DNA of 64,000 nt. Source: Lepidurus packardi (Eukaryota; Arthropoda; Branchiopoda; Notostraca; Triopsidae). Location of the stretch: NCBI GenBank assembly GCA_023053545.1, contig JAKZAN010000005.1, positions 992,001 through 1,056,000 on the forward strand, written 5' to 3'. A program made the translations under genes and the position numbers. Positions 23,224 through 33,509 of the stretch are shown here, piece by piece; within the stretch, counting starts at the first letter, position 1, and each line of letters begins with the position of its first letter. Under the pieces are notes generated by a model. The model was not told the origin of the DNA. It ran no database searches and saw only the letters and a program-made list of their open reading frames with translations.

Positions 23224-23754
23224 ATGGATCCGTTTATGCGGCAGTTTGCAGAAAATCTAATGGGTAACGCCAGATTGCTGCTAATTCGGGAGGAAGAAGA
23301 GCGAGGAAGAAGCGGAGTAAGCAGAGGCCGCAGTATTCAGGGTTATGTAAATTACCGTGATCGACGCGATTTTACGCACCCCTATAATGGCCGTGCTCGG
23401 GTATCGCAGCACGGCAGAATCAGGCCGGAGGTACCGCAGGCTACAAACTTTGCACCGCGAGGCGCGAATCCGCGTTTCTTGGAGGAAAATGACAATACTA
23501 GGGCTTATACAAGGAACCAAAGAAGACGCGAGAGACGTCAACAAGTAGATGTTGACATGGAAAACTTCTTCAGGGATCTAGGTCGCCATATCTCTGACGG
23601 AAACATTGATTTGCCTGACAACATTCGCTCTTTTTACATGTTGCAAGCGCATCTCACTCCCGAAAACGGAAGCAACGGCGTAAGAGCTCCTCCTGATCAG
23701 GAATTTCGACAGATGTCCATTAACGAGAATGAAGAACAAAAGAAAATGGAATAA
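23224..23754 (+). CDS. Second gene of transposon 2, unknown function
   Basis: A 176-aa intact frame starts at the ATG at 23224, 420 bases from and divergent to the transposase gene, so the two may share a promoter region. The product is highly charged: an EEEERGRSG stretch early, an Arg-rich stretch NQRRRERRQQ near residues 97-106, and an acidic C-terminus with no membrane segment or signal peptide. I do not recognise a domain. Its place inside the TIRs makes it a candidate accessory protein of transposition, such as a nucleic-acid-binding partner, but that is inference. I found no equivalent in transposon 1. Confidence 0.55.
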   Translation: MDPFMRQFAENLMGNARLLLIREEEERGRSGVSRGRSIQGYVNYRDRRDFTHPYNGRARVSQHGRIRPEVPQATNFAPRGANPRFLEENDNTRAYTRNQRRRERRQQVDVDMENFFRDLGRHISDGNIDLPDNIRSFYMLQAHLTPENGSNGVRAPPDQEFRQMSINENEEQKKME

Positions 23755-24302
23755 CAATTCAATTGTACTCAGAAAAATAATCTTCTGAAGTGGTGGAATA
23801 CAAGTAGATTAGATGGGATAAATCGTTGTTTTGTTGAAGAAACTACTGTTTTTAGAACACCCAGAAACTTATTTATTCAATAAATTAAGCAAGGGGACGC
23901 TCTAAAGTATGCTTCCTCATGCAAGTATAATTAATTGTTTAGCCAACAAGTTCAGGTTCTTTTATTACTCAATAATATAAACTTGAAAAATCATATAACT
24001 GGTTAATAGATATAAAATTGATAACAGAAAAGGAAAGAAAGTACCATGTATTTAGTATAAACATAAATATCCGTAATAAAATCATTATTTCATGTCATGT
24101 TTACGCTTTTTTCCGCTACTGCAGCAAACCGTATGGTAATATCTGATATAAAATGCAAGGGGGCGTAGCCTTCATACGGGGTTTCTATTTGACTAGTACG
24201 CCATCTGTTGTTAGCCACGCTAACATTGCCTATCCTCTAGGGAAGCAGCGGTGTCCCCATCTATTATCGGAAAAAATCCTGGAACATGTGTATACCGGGG
24301 CC

Positions 24303-25436
24303 TTAACCCCATATACCATAAAATACCCATGTATATTAATGTCTATATGTGTTGTTAGGACTATCTATGTCTATATACGAGTTATCCATTACATTGGTAC
24401 TTTACAACTATTCCTAAATGTTACTAACTTTTGCAAGTTTAGTATTTTTCTTAACAAGTTTAACTACGGCTCTTTCTGCTACAGCTACATTTTCTTCTTT
24501 AAGTGTATAGTAAATCCTAACTCGAACGAACAAATTAAAAAAATAATCAACTGGAAAAGCTTCGCATGTCAATTCAGATAAACCAAGGAGTTTAAGTTTA
24601 GCAACAATAACACTAACTATCCCTGGCTCACAAAAGGATTCCTGATAAGTTTCCTGAAAAACGGACTCACACTTAAAAAGATAGTGAATAGAGGCCCTAG
24701 GACCCTACGTCAGCCACAAACTCCCTAGAGTGCCGGAGAGAAAGGTCACCAGTCCCCCGTTTTGTGAATGTTTTGTTCTCTTTTCGAACCTTTTTATAGT
24801 AGATTTGGAATGCCTACTTCTGGGGTAGGATGGGCAAGTCTGTGAATCCATCCCTCCTATGTTCCTTGTTACCCCCACATCCTCTTGAGACCGAGAAAAT
24901 CGTGTTAATCCCTTTACATTGGAAGATACCCCCAGTTACCATACTGTGAAACCTTTATACTGTGGTTATGGGCTTCATATGGAGCTCCGTATAGAAGTAC
25001 GGTGAGCTGGTCCGCTCGTTTGCGATGATTTTTTGAAGCTTAGCTTGTTCCTTTGATAGTCCATCTTTGTTCCGAAGAGGTTCAGTAGGTTTTTTTTATT
25101 TGTTCAGTGAGACTTTGTTAAAATGTAATTGCTTTGTTCAATTAGATTGCGCATTGGTCAAGACAAGCCTGTCGTATGGTGTGCGATGCTTTCCCTCCTC
25201 CCATCCCGCTCAGCCTAACTTTAGCCCTGGCCTTGCATCATCCTTTGGAGAAGAAGAAAAGACCCGCAACTTTAATCCGCTAAGCTGATATTCGGCTACT
25301 TGGAGGTAGCTAATTCACCTCTTGTGGGAATCAGGAGAACCAGAAGGAACAGGTATGCCGGAGTGAAAGTGTTGTGGCTGGTTAGGTCTTTTGCCGCAAC
25401 TTTTTGCTTCCTGGGGGGAGAAAGTCTTCGTTGTTG
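24303..25436. repeat. Segmental duplication, copy B right part
   Basis: Matches 1484-2616 nearly exactly, with one extra G in the G-run near 25413. It ends at 25436, where copy A meets BEL/Pao sequence; copy B continues with further module-family sequence (TAGGTCTTGAATGGC). Confidence 0.9.
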
Positions 25437-25855
25437 TCATTCATTAGGTCTTGAATGGCAACAGCGGAGCTTTTCTGGGGTCATGGAGTCAAACGGGTTG
25501 GTGGAGGCTCGAATAGAGAACGCGAAGACGTCGCCTGGCAGGGTTAAGAGTTTCGCCTGTGGACATTGCACCTTGCACCCCTCGTCCCCAGGTGCCTGTA
25601 TGCCTGGGATTTCATCACGTCTGCTAACCAGAAAAGCTATGCAGCCCCATTTCCGGTACGCGTCAGGTCAGGGTTCGTGGCGTTCCTTCGGCCTGCTCAG
25701 GCACTACCTCAACGAAAAGCAGTCCTATTTAGTGCATGTGAAAAAGAAGGTGAGAAAGAAGAGAGGTGGGACGAGTCAGGCCTGGAATAGTAGCGTTCAT
25801 TCGGCCTGCTCAAGCATAACCGCAACATCTTTAGCCGGCTTGATATAAGTTACAT

Positions 25856-25930
25856 GCCAACGGCCATACCACGCAGAATGTACCCAGACTCATCAGCTCC
25901 TGGAAGTCAATTTCCGATCGCTCCCGAGCA
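25856..25930 (+). pseudogene. 5S rRNA-like sequence
   Basis: Starts GCCAACGGCCATACCACGCA, which matches the conserved 5' end of animal 5S rRNA from its first base. A weaker match follows (GAAGTCAA could correspond to the 5S box A region). The rest is diverged. The first 36 bases are identical to 33435-33470. It could be a 5S pseudogene or a 5S-headed SINE. Confidence 0.45.
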
Positions 25931-26331
25931 AAACCCGTTTTCTAGTTCATAGTTCATCACGAGAGTTAGAATCCCGTGATAGTGTCAATTTTTTTGGCGT
26001 GATTATTAAAAAGGAAATTGTGCATTTCCAATTTTCCCCCATTCTCTCCAGTAAGCTGTCGTTAGGCAGATTCCACATACAAATCAAGACAGTCTGGTTA
26101 AATCCCTCCCCCCCCCCTTTTTTTGCCTTTTTCTCTCAGTTTCGAACTCACAAAGCTGGTATCGAACTGTTTTTCCCCGCCATTCCTCCCCAGTAAGTTA
26201 ACAGACTCCAGACACTCTGGTAAACTCCTTTGTTTCCCCCTATTCTCAGTTTATAACTCGGAAAGCTGGTATCGGGCACGCGCCCATACACTGTTTGTTC
26301 TTTTCTTCCCATTTGAACTCACACAGGTGAA

Positions 26332-26871
26332 GGATCGTCCATAAATGGCGCCACCCAAAAAATCTCGAATTTTTTACCCACCCCCCCTCTCAGTTACCTA
26401 CCGTCACCCCACCCTCTAAAATGGCGCCATCACCTCTCACAAAAAAGGGAAAAAAAAATAAATAGGAGATCTTGTGTAATGAGATCGCTTGCTTTTTAAC
26501 AAAATTTCAAGCAGACGCGAGGGCATCTGAATCCGTCCTCCACGTAATGAGCCATTGTTCCATTACAATATGCCAATATGGGCTTTTTTTAACCGACATA
26601 TTGACAATCCTTGAAGAGTTAGGTAAACGCTACAAACTCTGTCTACTTAGGAGCTAGAAATAGCAAGAAAACTTTCACAAAATTGTGAAAATACAAGAAT
26701 AACATTCACGCTTTGGCACTTACGTAAAAATGGTTTGTACAGAATCACCAGTTAAGTTTAGAGTTACAGGATGGCGTCACTAAACCCCCTCCCACCCTCT
26801 CGTCATCTCGCGTCATCGTTTACTGAATCCACCCACCCTCTCCCTGGTTGGCGCCATTTATGGACGGCCCC
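26332..26871. mobile_element. MITE with CGTCCATAAATGGCGCCA ends
   Basis: CGTCCATAAATGGCGCCA lies at about 26336-26353 and inverted at 26849-26866, with an almost matching base or two beyond on each side. The ~540-bp interior is non-coding, with C-rich tracts near both ends. No target duplication could be fixed. Confidence 0.55.
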
Positions 26872-27177
26872 TGAGTTATACGGACCTATACATCGGACCT
26901 ATACGCTAAACCTCTTTGAAGGGACCTATAGAATTTCGAAATTAAATTTCGGGTTTTCGAAAAATCTTGAATCGAAAGTTAGACGGCTTGATTTGGGAAA
27001 CTGTGCCGCTACAATAAAGTGTGGTGACAACGTACTTTTCAGAAGCAGGAACAAGCTTACAGAATTTGCCGGCAATAAGCAATCTATCCCTTTTCTTCTT
27101 TACTTGTTGTTGTTGGACTGTTTTTAGTCAAAAACTGTGCCATCTAACGGGCACATTATCGACTACTTCTGTCCATT

Positions 27178-28898
27178 TTTTTTATAAGATTATTTCTTAA
27201 ACAAACTTTCTTTTGATCTTATTATTGGTCTTGATCTTTCTATTGATCTTATTATTATTTTATATATTATTATTACACCACTTCTATTAGTCTAGTGTCT
27301 TTAAAGTAGTCTACTAGACAGTTTCTTAACTTATATTGTCTTTCTGGTTCAATTTCCCCTAATCCTAATACATTTTCCATGTTAAAAGTTACTCCGATCT
27401 GTTCTACTTTTTTCCTCCATTTTTCTCTTTCGTATTCGTATGATGGGCAATACACCAACCTGTGTTCCACTGTGTCTGTTTGTTCCCTACAGTTTTCACA
27501 TATATCTGTGTCTTTAAGCTTAAATCTCTTCATCCACCAACCCACCTTTGCATGTTTGCTTCTTATTCTTAAGAGCGCTACGGCTACTCTTCTATTCGGG
27601 TGTTCTAGCCATGGTTGCGGTTTGAGAGATATGGCCGCTTGTACCAATTCTTGTTCAGATTGAAGTTTTAGCATTCTTAAAATTCTCTTTTCGTTCTTTT
27701 CTTTATAAAGTGACATTATTTCTTCAGTTGTTAGTCGTCTGTTTATAAAATTTTCTGATCCTTTTCCCAGCTTTGCTGCTAAATCTGCCTTTTCGTTGCC
27801 CTTAAAACCCTCGTGTCCTGGCACCCATTGTATAGCTACGTCTTTCCCTTGAGTTTTTAAAGCCATAATTGACCTTTGGATTTCCTGAATGACTCGGCTA
27901 TATTTCCTGTTATCATAATTTTTTATTGCCAAAACTGCCGCCTTTGAATCTGTAAATATTACATATTTGTTTTCCTGTGCTGTATTTACGAATTGTAAAG
28001 CTTCCAAAACTGCATACAGTTCGGCTGCCATTACTGATGAAAATTTCGGTAGAGCGAGAGCCACCATCTTGTCTTCATACTCCACATATATCCCTGCTCC
28101 TACGTTTCCTTCGTCGTCTTTTGAGCCATCTGTAAAAACTCTTTTTCTATCTTTGTAACGCTTCTCAAAGAAATCTAAAATTGTTGCGTGTTTTCCGGCC
28201 TGGTAAACTGATTTCGTGGCAAGTCCTGGTATTGAATCCGTTATACCTTCTACATCGAAATCCCATGGCGCGATTTTTTTCTCATAGATATTTCCTATTT
28301 CTATTTCCGGTAGTTGGTAGGCTTCTATCCATGTACTAATTTGTGCATATATTCTTTTTTCCCTGTGATCTAGGACTCTGAATACTACCTCGTCTTCATA
28401 ATAACGTTCCATCATTCTGTTGCGATACCTTAAAGCTAGTTCTTCCCACCTATCTCTGAGCGGTGTTAGTCCTGTTGAGCACAGCTATGGGCGTGGTTTT
28501 CATTGCCCCGAGAATTATTCGTAGTGCTCTGTTTTGTATGGCTTCTATGCGTTTTAACATGCTCTTGTTGGCGTCTTTAAAAACTATTGCCGCATATTCT
28601 AATTTTGCTCTTATTAGTCCTTTATAAAGCGTTAGCATTGTTTTTATATTTGCTCCCCAACTTGTCCCTGCCAATTTTTGCAGTATTAAATTAGCTTTCA
28701 TTCCCCTTTCTCTCATCTTTTCCATGTGTTGTTTAAAATGTAGTTCCTTGTCGAAAGTGATTCCCAAAAATTTTCCTTCTTTTATTTTTTCTATTTCCGT
28801 ACCTCTGATTTTGACATTAACTTCTGTTTCTGTCTTTCTTTTCTTTGTTATGACTAGACATTTCGTTTTTTCGGCTGCTATTTCAAAACCGTTCATAT
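27178..28898 (-). mobile_element. LINE 3' part (RT thumb, RNase H, 3' UTR, A tail)
   Basis: The minus-strand sequence begins mid-RT at about 28898 and ends after a 3' UTR in an A-rich tail at about 27178-27186. It joins the style and family of the 5' part at 33510-36791. The RT core with the catalytic YADD box is missing between the two parts. Whether they were one insertion is inference. Confidence 0.7.
27273..28896 (-). pseudogene. LINE ORF2 C-terminal part with RNase H
   Basis: The first piece (28896-28450) is the RT thumb and connection region, starting MNGFEIAAEKTKC. A frame change near 28480, consistent with loss of two bases in a TC repeat, leads into the second piece (28415-27273, 380 aa). 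That piece holds an RNase H domain: FTDGSKDD (first Asp), ELYAV, FTDSKAAV and WVPGHEGFKGNEKADLAAK. A C-terminal Cys/His motif, CENCREQTDTVEH with a later YCPSY, follows. RNase H-bearing LINEs include the I, R1/LOA and related groups. It is not functional as it stands. Confidence 0.8.
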
Positions 28899-28899
28899 G

Positions 28900-29636
28900 T
28901 CACATACTATTTGATCATCATGCAGTACGTAAGGGACAACGGCAAAACTGAAGCGAAAGTACCGTAAACTACGATGTCCTTGGTTGGAATGGAAAGCCAT
29001 TAGGAGACGCCCCATTCTTAAACGACAGTAACGTCAGTCCTGAATGTGGTCCTTTTTGGTTAGTTCCGGAGGGAAATTGATCACGTTCAGGAGGAGAGCG
29101 TTTGCGTTTTTGGGGTCCTATCTAGTATAACGGATCTTGGGATACGGGCTTTCCCTGCGCTAAAGAAACTTCAGGCAGTGCTCATTATGGAACTATTCGC
29201 CTTGAATTTTCCTGAAATGCAAACCTTATCTTAGTACGTACCATAACATTCCAAGATATCCTGGATTCAACAGCTCCAGATGCAGATGATTTCTGTCTGT
29301 AAAGAGCAATGCTGTCCTATTCTTTACACGTTTAACTGTTATTAGCACCCTTACATAAGAAAGGAATCGATTTGTTTTAGCAGGGGCTCCAAGCTAATAA
29401 CTTAATTTTAATACTTTCATTGAAATTCTGTTAATCTTTAATAGCTCAGACAACACATGTTGAGAGTATGAGTAACGTTACAAGTAAAATTGAAGCTCCA
29501 CAAGCTCTCATATCACAGCCAGCGTCGAAAGCACCCCTGTTGTACGTTAAGTACCGACAAGGGGTGCTTGGAAACTTCTATGACTTTTAACCCGTGCCAT
29601 ATAATACAAACTTCGTCATATTATTACCAATGAGTT
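28900..29636. other. Spacer between LINE part and numt
   Basis: No coding region, RNA gene or clear repeat recognised. Confidence 0.45.
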
Positions 29637-31110
<1,474 letters not shown>

Positions 31111-31176
31111 AATATAGTGGCTGATAAAAGTATTAGACTGTAAATCTAATTATGAGTTTAATGTACTCCTATATTA
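31111..31176 (+). tRNA. trnY: trnY-like (numt)
   Basis: Acceptor halves AATATAG and CTATATT pair perfectly; the anticodon loop CTGTAAA contains GTA (Tyr). It lies opposite in strand to cox1, as in arthropod mitochondria. It is probably a non-functional nuclear copy. Confidence 0.7.
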
Positions 31177-31178
31177 GT

Positions 31179-31239
31179 GATTTTATAGTTAAAAAAAAAT
31201 TGAGAGTGCAAATCTTAGGATGCAATGTGGCTAAAATCT
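31179..31239 (+). tRNA. trnC: trnC-like (numt)
   Basis: Acceptor halves GATTTTA and TAAAATC pair perfectly; the loop contains TGCAAAT with GCA anticodon (Cys). It overlaps trnW on the other strand by about seven or eight bases, as is usual in arthropod mitochondrial genomes. Confidence 0.6.
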
Positions 31240-31296
31240 AAGAAATTTTCTTAATTTAAGCTTTGAAGGCTTATAGTTTACTTAACTTAAGATGTT
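31233..31296 (-). tRNA. trnW: trnW-like (numt)
   Basis: The anticodon loop CTTCAAA contains TCA (Trp in mitochondria) near 31264-31266. The acceptor stem AACATCT/AGATTTT has one mismatch. It follows nad2 directly. Confidence 0.6.
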
Positions 31297-31302
31297 TTTA
31301 TT

Positions 31303-31890
31303 TATAATAAATAAAATCAATTGCATAAGAGTAGGCGTAAAATAGAAAAGAAGGATAAAAAAATAGTGAGTTTTGTTAAGTTGTAGTTTAGTTTTTTATT
31401 TCACATAATTTTTCTATATAATAGATTTCTGTTAAATGAAACTCGTAAATAATAATAAAGAGTGAACAAAGTGGAGACAATTAAAATTATTAATCTAAAA
31501 ATTATTATTGAAGTACTAGTATTTTTGATGATAAGTCAATTTGGTATAAATCCTAAAAAAGGGCGTAATCCCCCTAGGGAGAGCATATTAAGGATAGTAG
31601 TAATTTAATCATAAAGTTTAAACAGTGGTTGGAGTTAATTTGAATTAAAGAGATTAGTTGGTATAAATTAAACAGTTGAGTCACAGAGAATAGAACAATC
31701 ACATAGACAAAAAAGTAGATTCACATAACTGAATTGTTAATTTGGGAGGCAAGTAGTAATCAACCCATATGATTAATTGATGAGAATGCTATTATCGAAC
31801 GTAAGAGGTTTAAATTAATCCCCCCTAAACCCCCAACAACCCCTCTTAATATAGCTGCTAGGAAAATAAATTTATTATAAGTAAGGGATC
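31303..31890 (-). pseudogene. nad2: nad2 numt, C-terminal half
   Basis: NADH dehydrogenase subunit 2, a membrane subunit of complex I. In mitochondrial code the minus strand shows GGLGGINLNLLRSIMAFSS, INHMGWLLAS and a GGLPPFLGF motif, all typical of nad2. The N-terminal half is absent and replaced by the 3' end of cox1. A gap or stop lies near 31590. Confidence 0.7.
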
Positions 31891-32036
31891 TTGTTAGTAA
31901 TTCTATGGGTAATTCTATGTATCTATCGTCAGAGGGGGGAAGGTTGTGGGTTCGTTCAGTTGATGAAGTTAGGTTAAGTGAAAAGAGAACAGGTCTTTAT
32001 GTGATTATTGGTTCTCAAATAATAAAGATGAATCCC
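31890..32036 (-). pseudogene. cox1: Second cox1 3'-end fragment (numt)
   Basis: Minus strand, mitochondrial code: GFIFII, RPVLFSLNLTSSTE and HNLPPSDDRYMELPM, the cox1 C-terminus. It overlaps the same region as 29637-29740 but differs at many bases, so it came from a different mitochondrial template or has a different age. Confidence 0.7.
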
Positions 32037-32969
32037 TAAACGTCCAATGTTTTCCACGCCGGGGCGTTTCTTGTTTGGTTGAGAAAGTGCTACGCTTAGG
32101 CCTGACTAGTGCTCCGCTATTTGCCGTTCATCATTCACTTTGTACTACGACCCATGTTTTGTATACAATGCAAGCATGGCTGGAGCGAGTAAATCAAGTA
32201 AATTGCAAGGCGTTCAAGTAACTTAAGTGCTTCAAAGGATTCCAAAGGAAAAACTATGCAAAATGCACTCGAAGCCGTTGTCCTAAACGACCTAAGTATT
32301 CTGAAGCTTCCCGAAAAAGCTCTTTTGGGCGGAACTGATCCTTGACTGATGATCAGTTCTGATCAAAGACCGACCCTTCGTTCAGGACTGTAAGGATCAT
32401 TTGAAAATGTATATTGTATGTGTGAGCTTTTGATACAAATAACTTGAAGTTAACGCATGGCCTTGTAATCATTTTGTATACAAATGAATGATTTTGAATG
32501 ATTTGAATTGAATGATTTTGACTTGTGAACTAGGTAATAATTTTTTATCATGTTTTCAAATACATACAGAGAAGTACAAAATAATCTTGCAAACTTGTAG
32601 ATAATGGAAGGTAAGGCTGTAGGTGATCGTCATATATTAATCAATACAAATGTATATATTTATTTAGGTATTATTTCTTTCAAATAACCTTCAAAGACCT
32701 CGACAGCCTTTCCTGGCTCCGGATAATCTTAACCTTCAATTGATCCTCTTTTTTCGTGTAAGACTAACCACTTTAGCATGATTAGTTCGTGATTCATGAT
32801 TAGTTCGTGATTCTTGTAACCTTCAATAAAATGGGCCAAAAACAGTGACTTGAGCTTTTCGCCATCGGTAGGCCATCCACGTTGACATGAAGGAGAAGCG
32901 TCTCTGGAATATCAGAAGGCGGAAGCATCTTCATAGCGCGAGTCAATCCAGGTATCAGCTTAAAATTCT
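32037..32969. other. Spacer, short repeats only
   Basis: GAATGATTTTGAATGATTTGAAT-like repeats near 32483-32520 and a direct repeat of GATTAGTTCGTGATTC at about 32778-32816. No gene recognised. Confidence 0.45.
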
Positions 32970-33434
32970 AATACTTCCCTGGTGCCTTCAGTGTACGTTT
33001 CGCCATGTAAAATACTTCCCTCTGCCTTCAATGTACCTTTCACCATGTTTCCTAATTAATAAGAAATAAATTGTGTTAAGTTGCGTAAACTTAACGCTTT
33101 GCTGTTATTTTTCTTAAGAAACAAATACTGTACCTCCCTGAATTGTATGTTTAAGCCCAAATGAAGATAACGTTCAGTTAGTTGTAAACAATACACTGCA
33201 ACGAATTTTACAAGTTAAGTACGAGACTGAGCAGAAGGGTTTCGACAAGGAGCACGTATTGTGATATGGCAGTTATAGTTATGGGTAACTACTTCCCTTA
33301 CCTTGCGTCACAAGCTCCTGCTCCTGTTTGTTCTTCAATTCCCGCTTCGTACCAATTTCAACTAACGTCATTGCCATCTACCGTGTACATCCTGTACAAC
33401 CTACTCACGTAGACAAAAATATTAGACGTTTCAG
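32970..33434 (-). mobile_element. Partial third copy of the foldback element arm
   Basis: Similar, at perhaps 85-90 percent, to 42105-42555 in the right arm of the 40214-43435 foldback, in the same orientation. It includes the complement of the MAKRTLKE start codon region (around 32990-33013), the TTAAGTTGCGTAAACTTAACG block and the GTAACTACTTCCCTTACC block. The outer GACGTC-rich part is missing. Confidence 0.7.
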
Positions 33435-33487
33435 GCCAACGGCCATACCACGCAGAATGTACCCAGACTCGTCTTTAGACGTTTCAG
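33422..33487 (+). repeat. 40-nt 5S rRNA 5' fragment with 13-bp direct flanking repeats
   Basis: The insert 33435-33474 begins exactly at the first base of 5S rRNA (GCCAACGGCCATACCACGCA). It is flanked by two perfect copies of TTAGACGTTTCAG (33422-33434 and 33475-33487). That is the structure left by target-site duplication on insertion of a short retroposed RNA piece. Confidence 0.6.
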
Positions 33488-33509
33488 CCATCCTACTCGC
33501 ATAGCATAG

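Larger units (their letters stand above)
18327..24302 (-). mobile_element. TTAA-target DNA transposon 2 (Kolobok-like, DDE+YqaJ), apparently intact
   Basis: The element is 5,976 bp and starts and ends with inverted GGCCCCGGTATACA, flanked by TTAA on both sides (18323-18326 and 24303-24306). The insertion is proven by the duplicate at 1-2616, where the two flanks are joined with one TTAA (1484-1487). It holds a ~280-bp imperfect palindrome near the left end, a spliced transposase/YqaJ gene on the minus strand (22803-19731), and a divergent plus-strand gene (23224-23754). Its TIR resembles that of transposon 1 (GGCC, A or C, CGGT), so the two belong to one family group. With open frames throughout, this copy could be autonomous. 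Confidence 0.9.

Noticed and set aside
25300..25848. 182-aa frame at the end of copy B
   Set aside because: Its first half lies in duplicated module sequence with no matching frame in copy A beyond the break; composition and lack of domains suggest chance.
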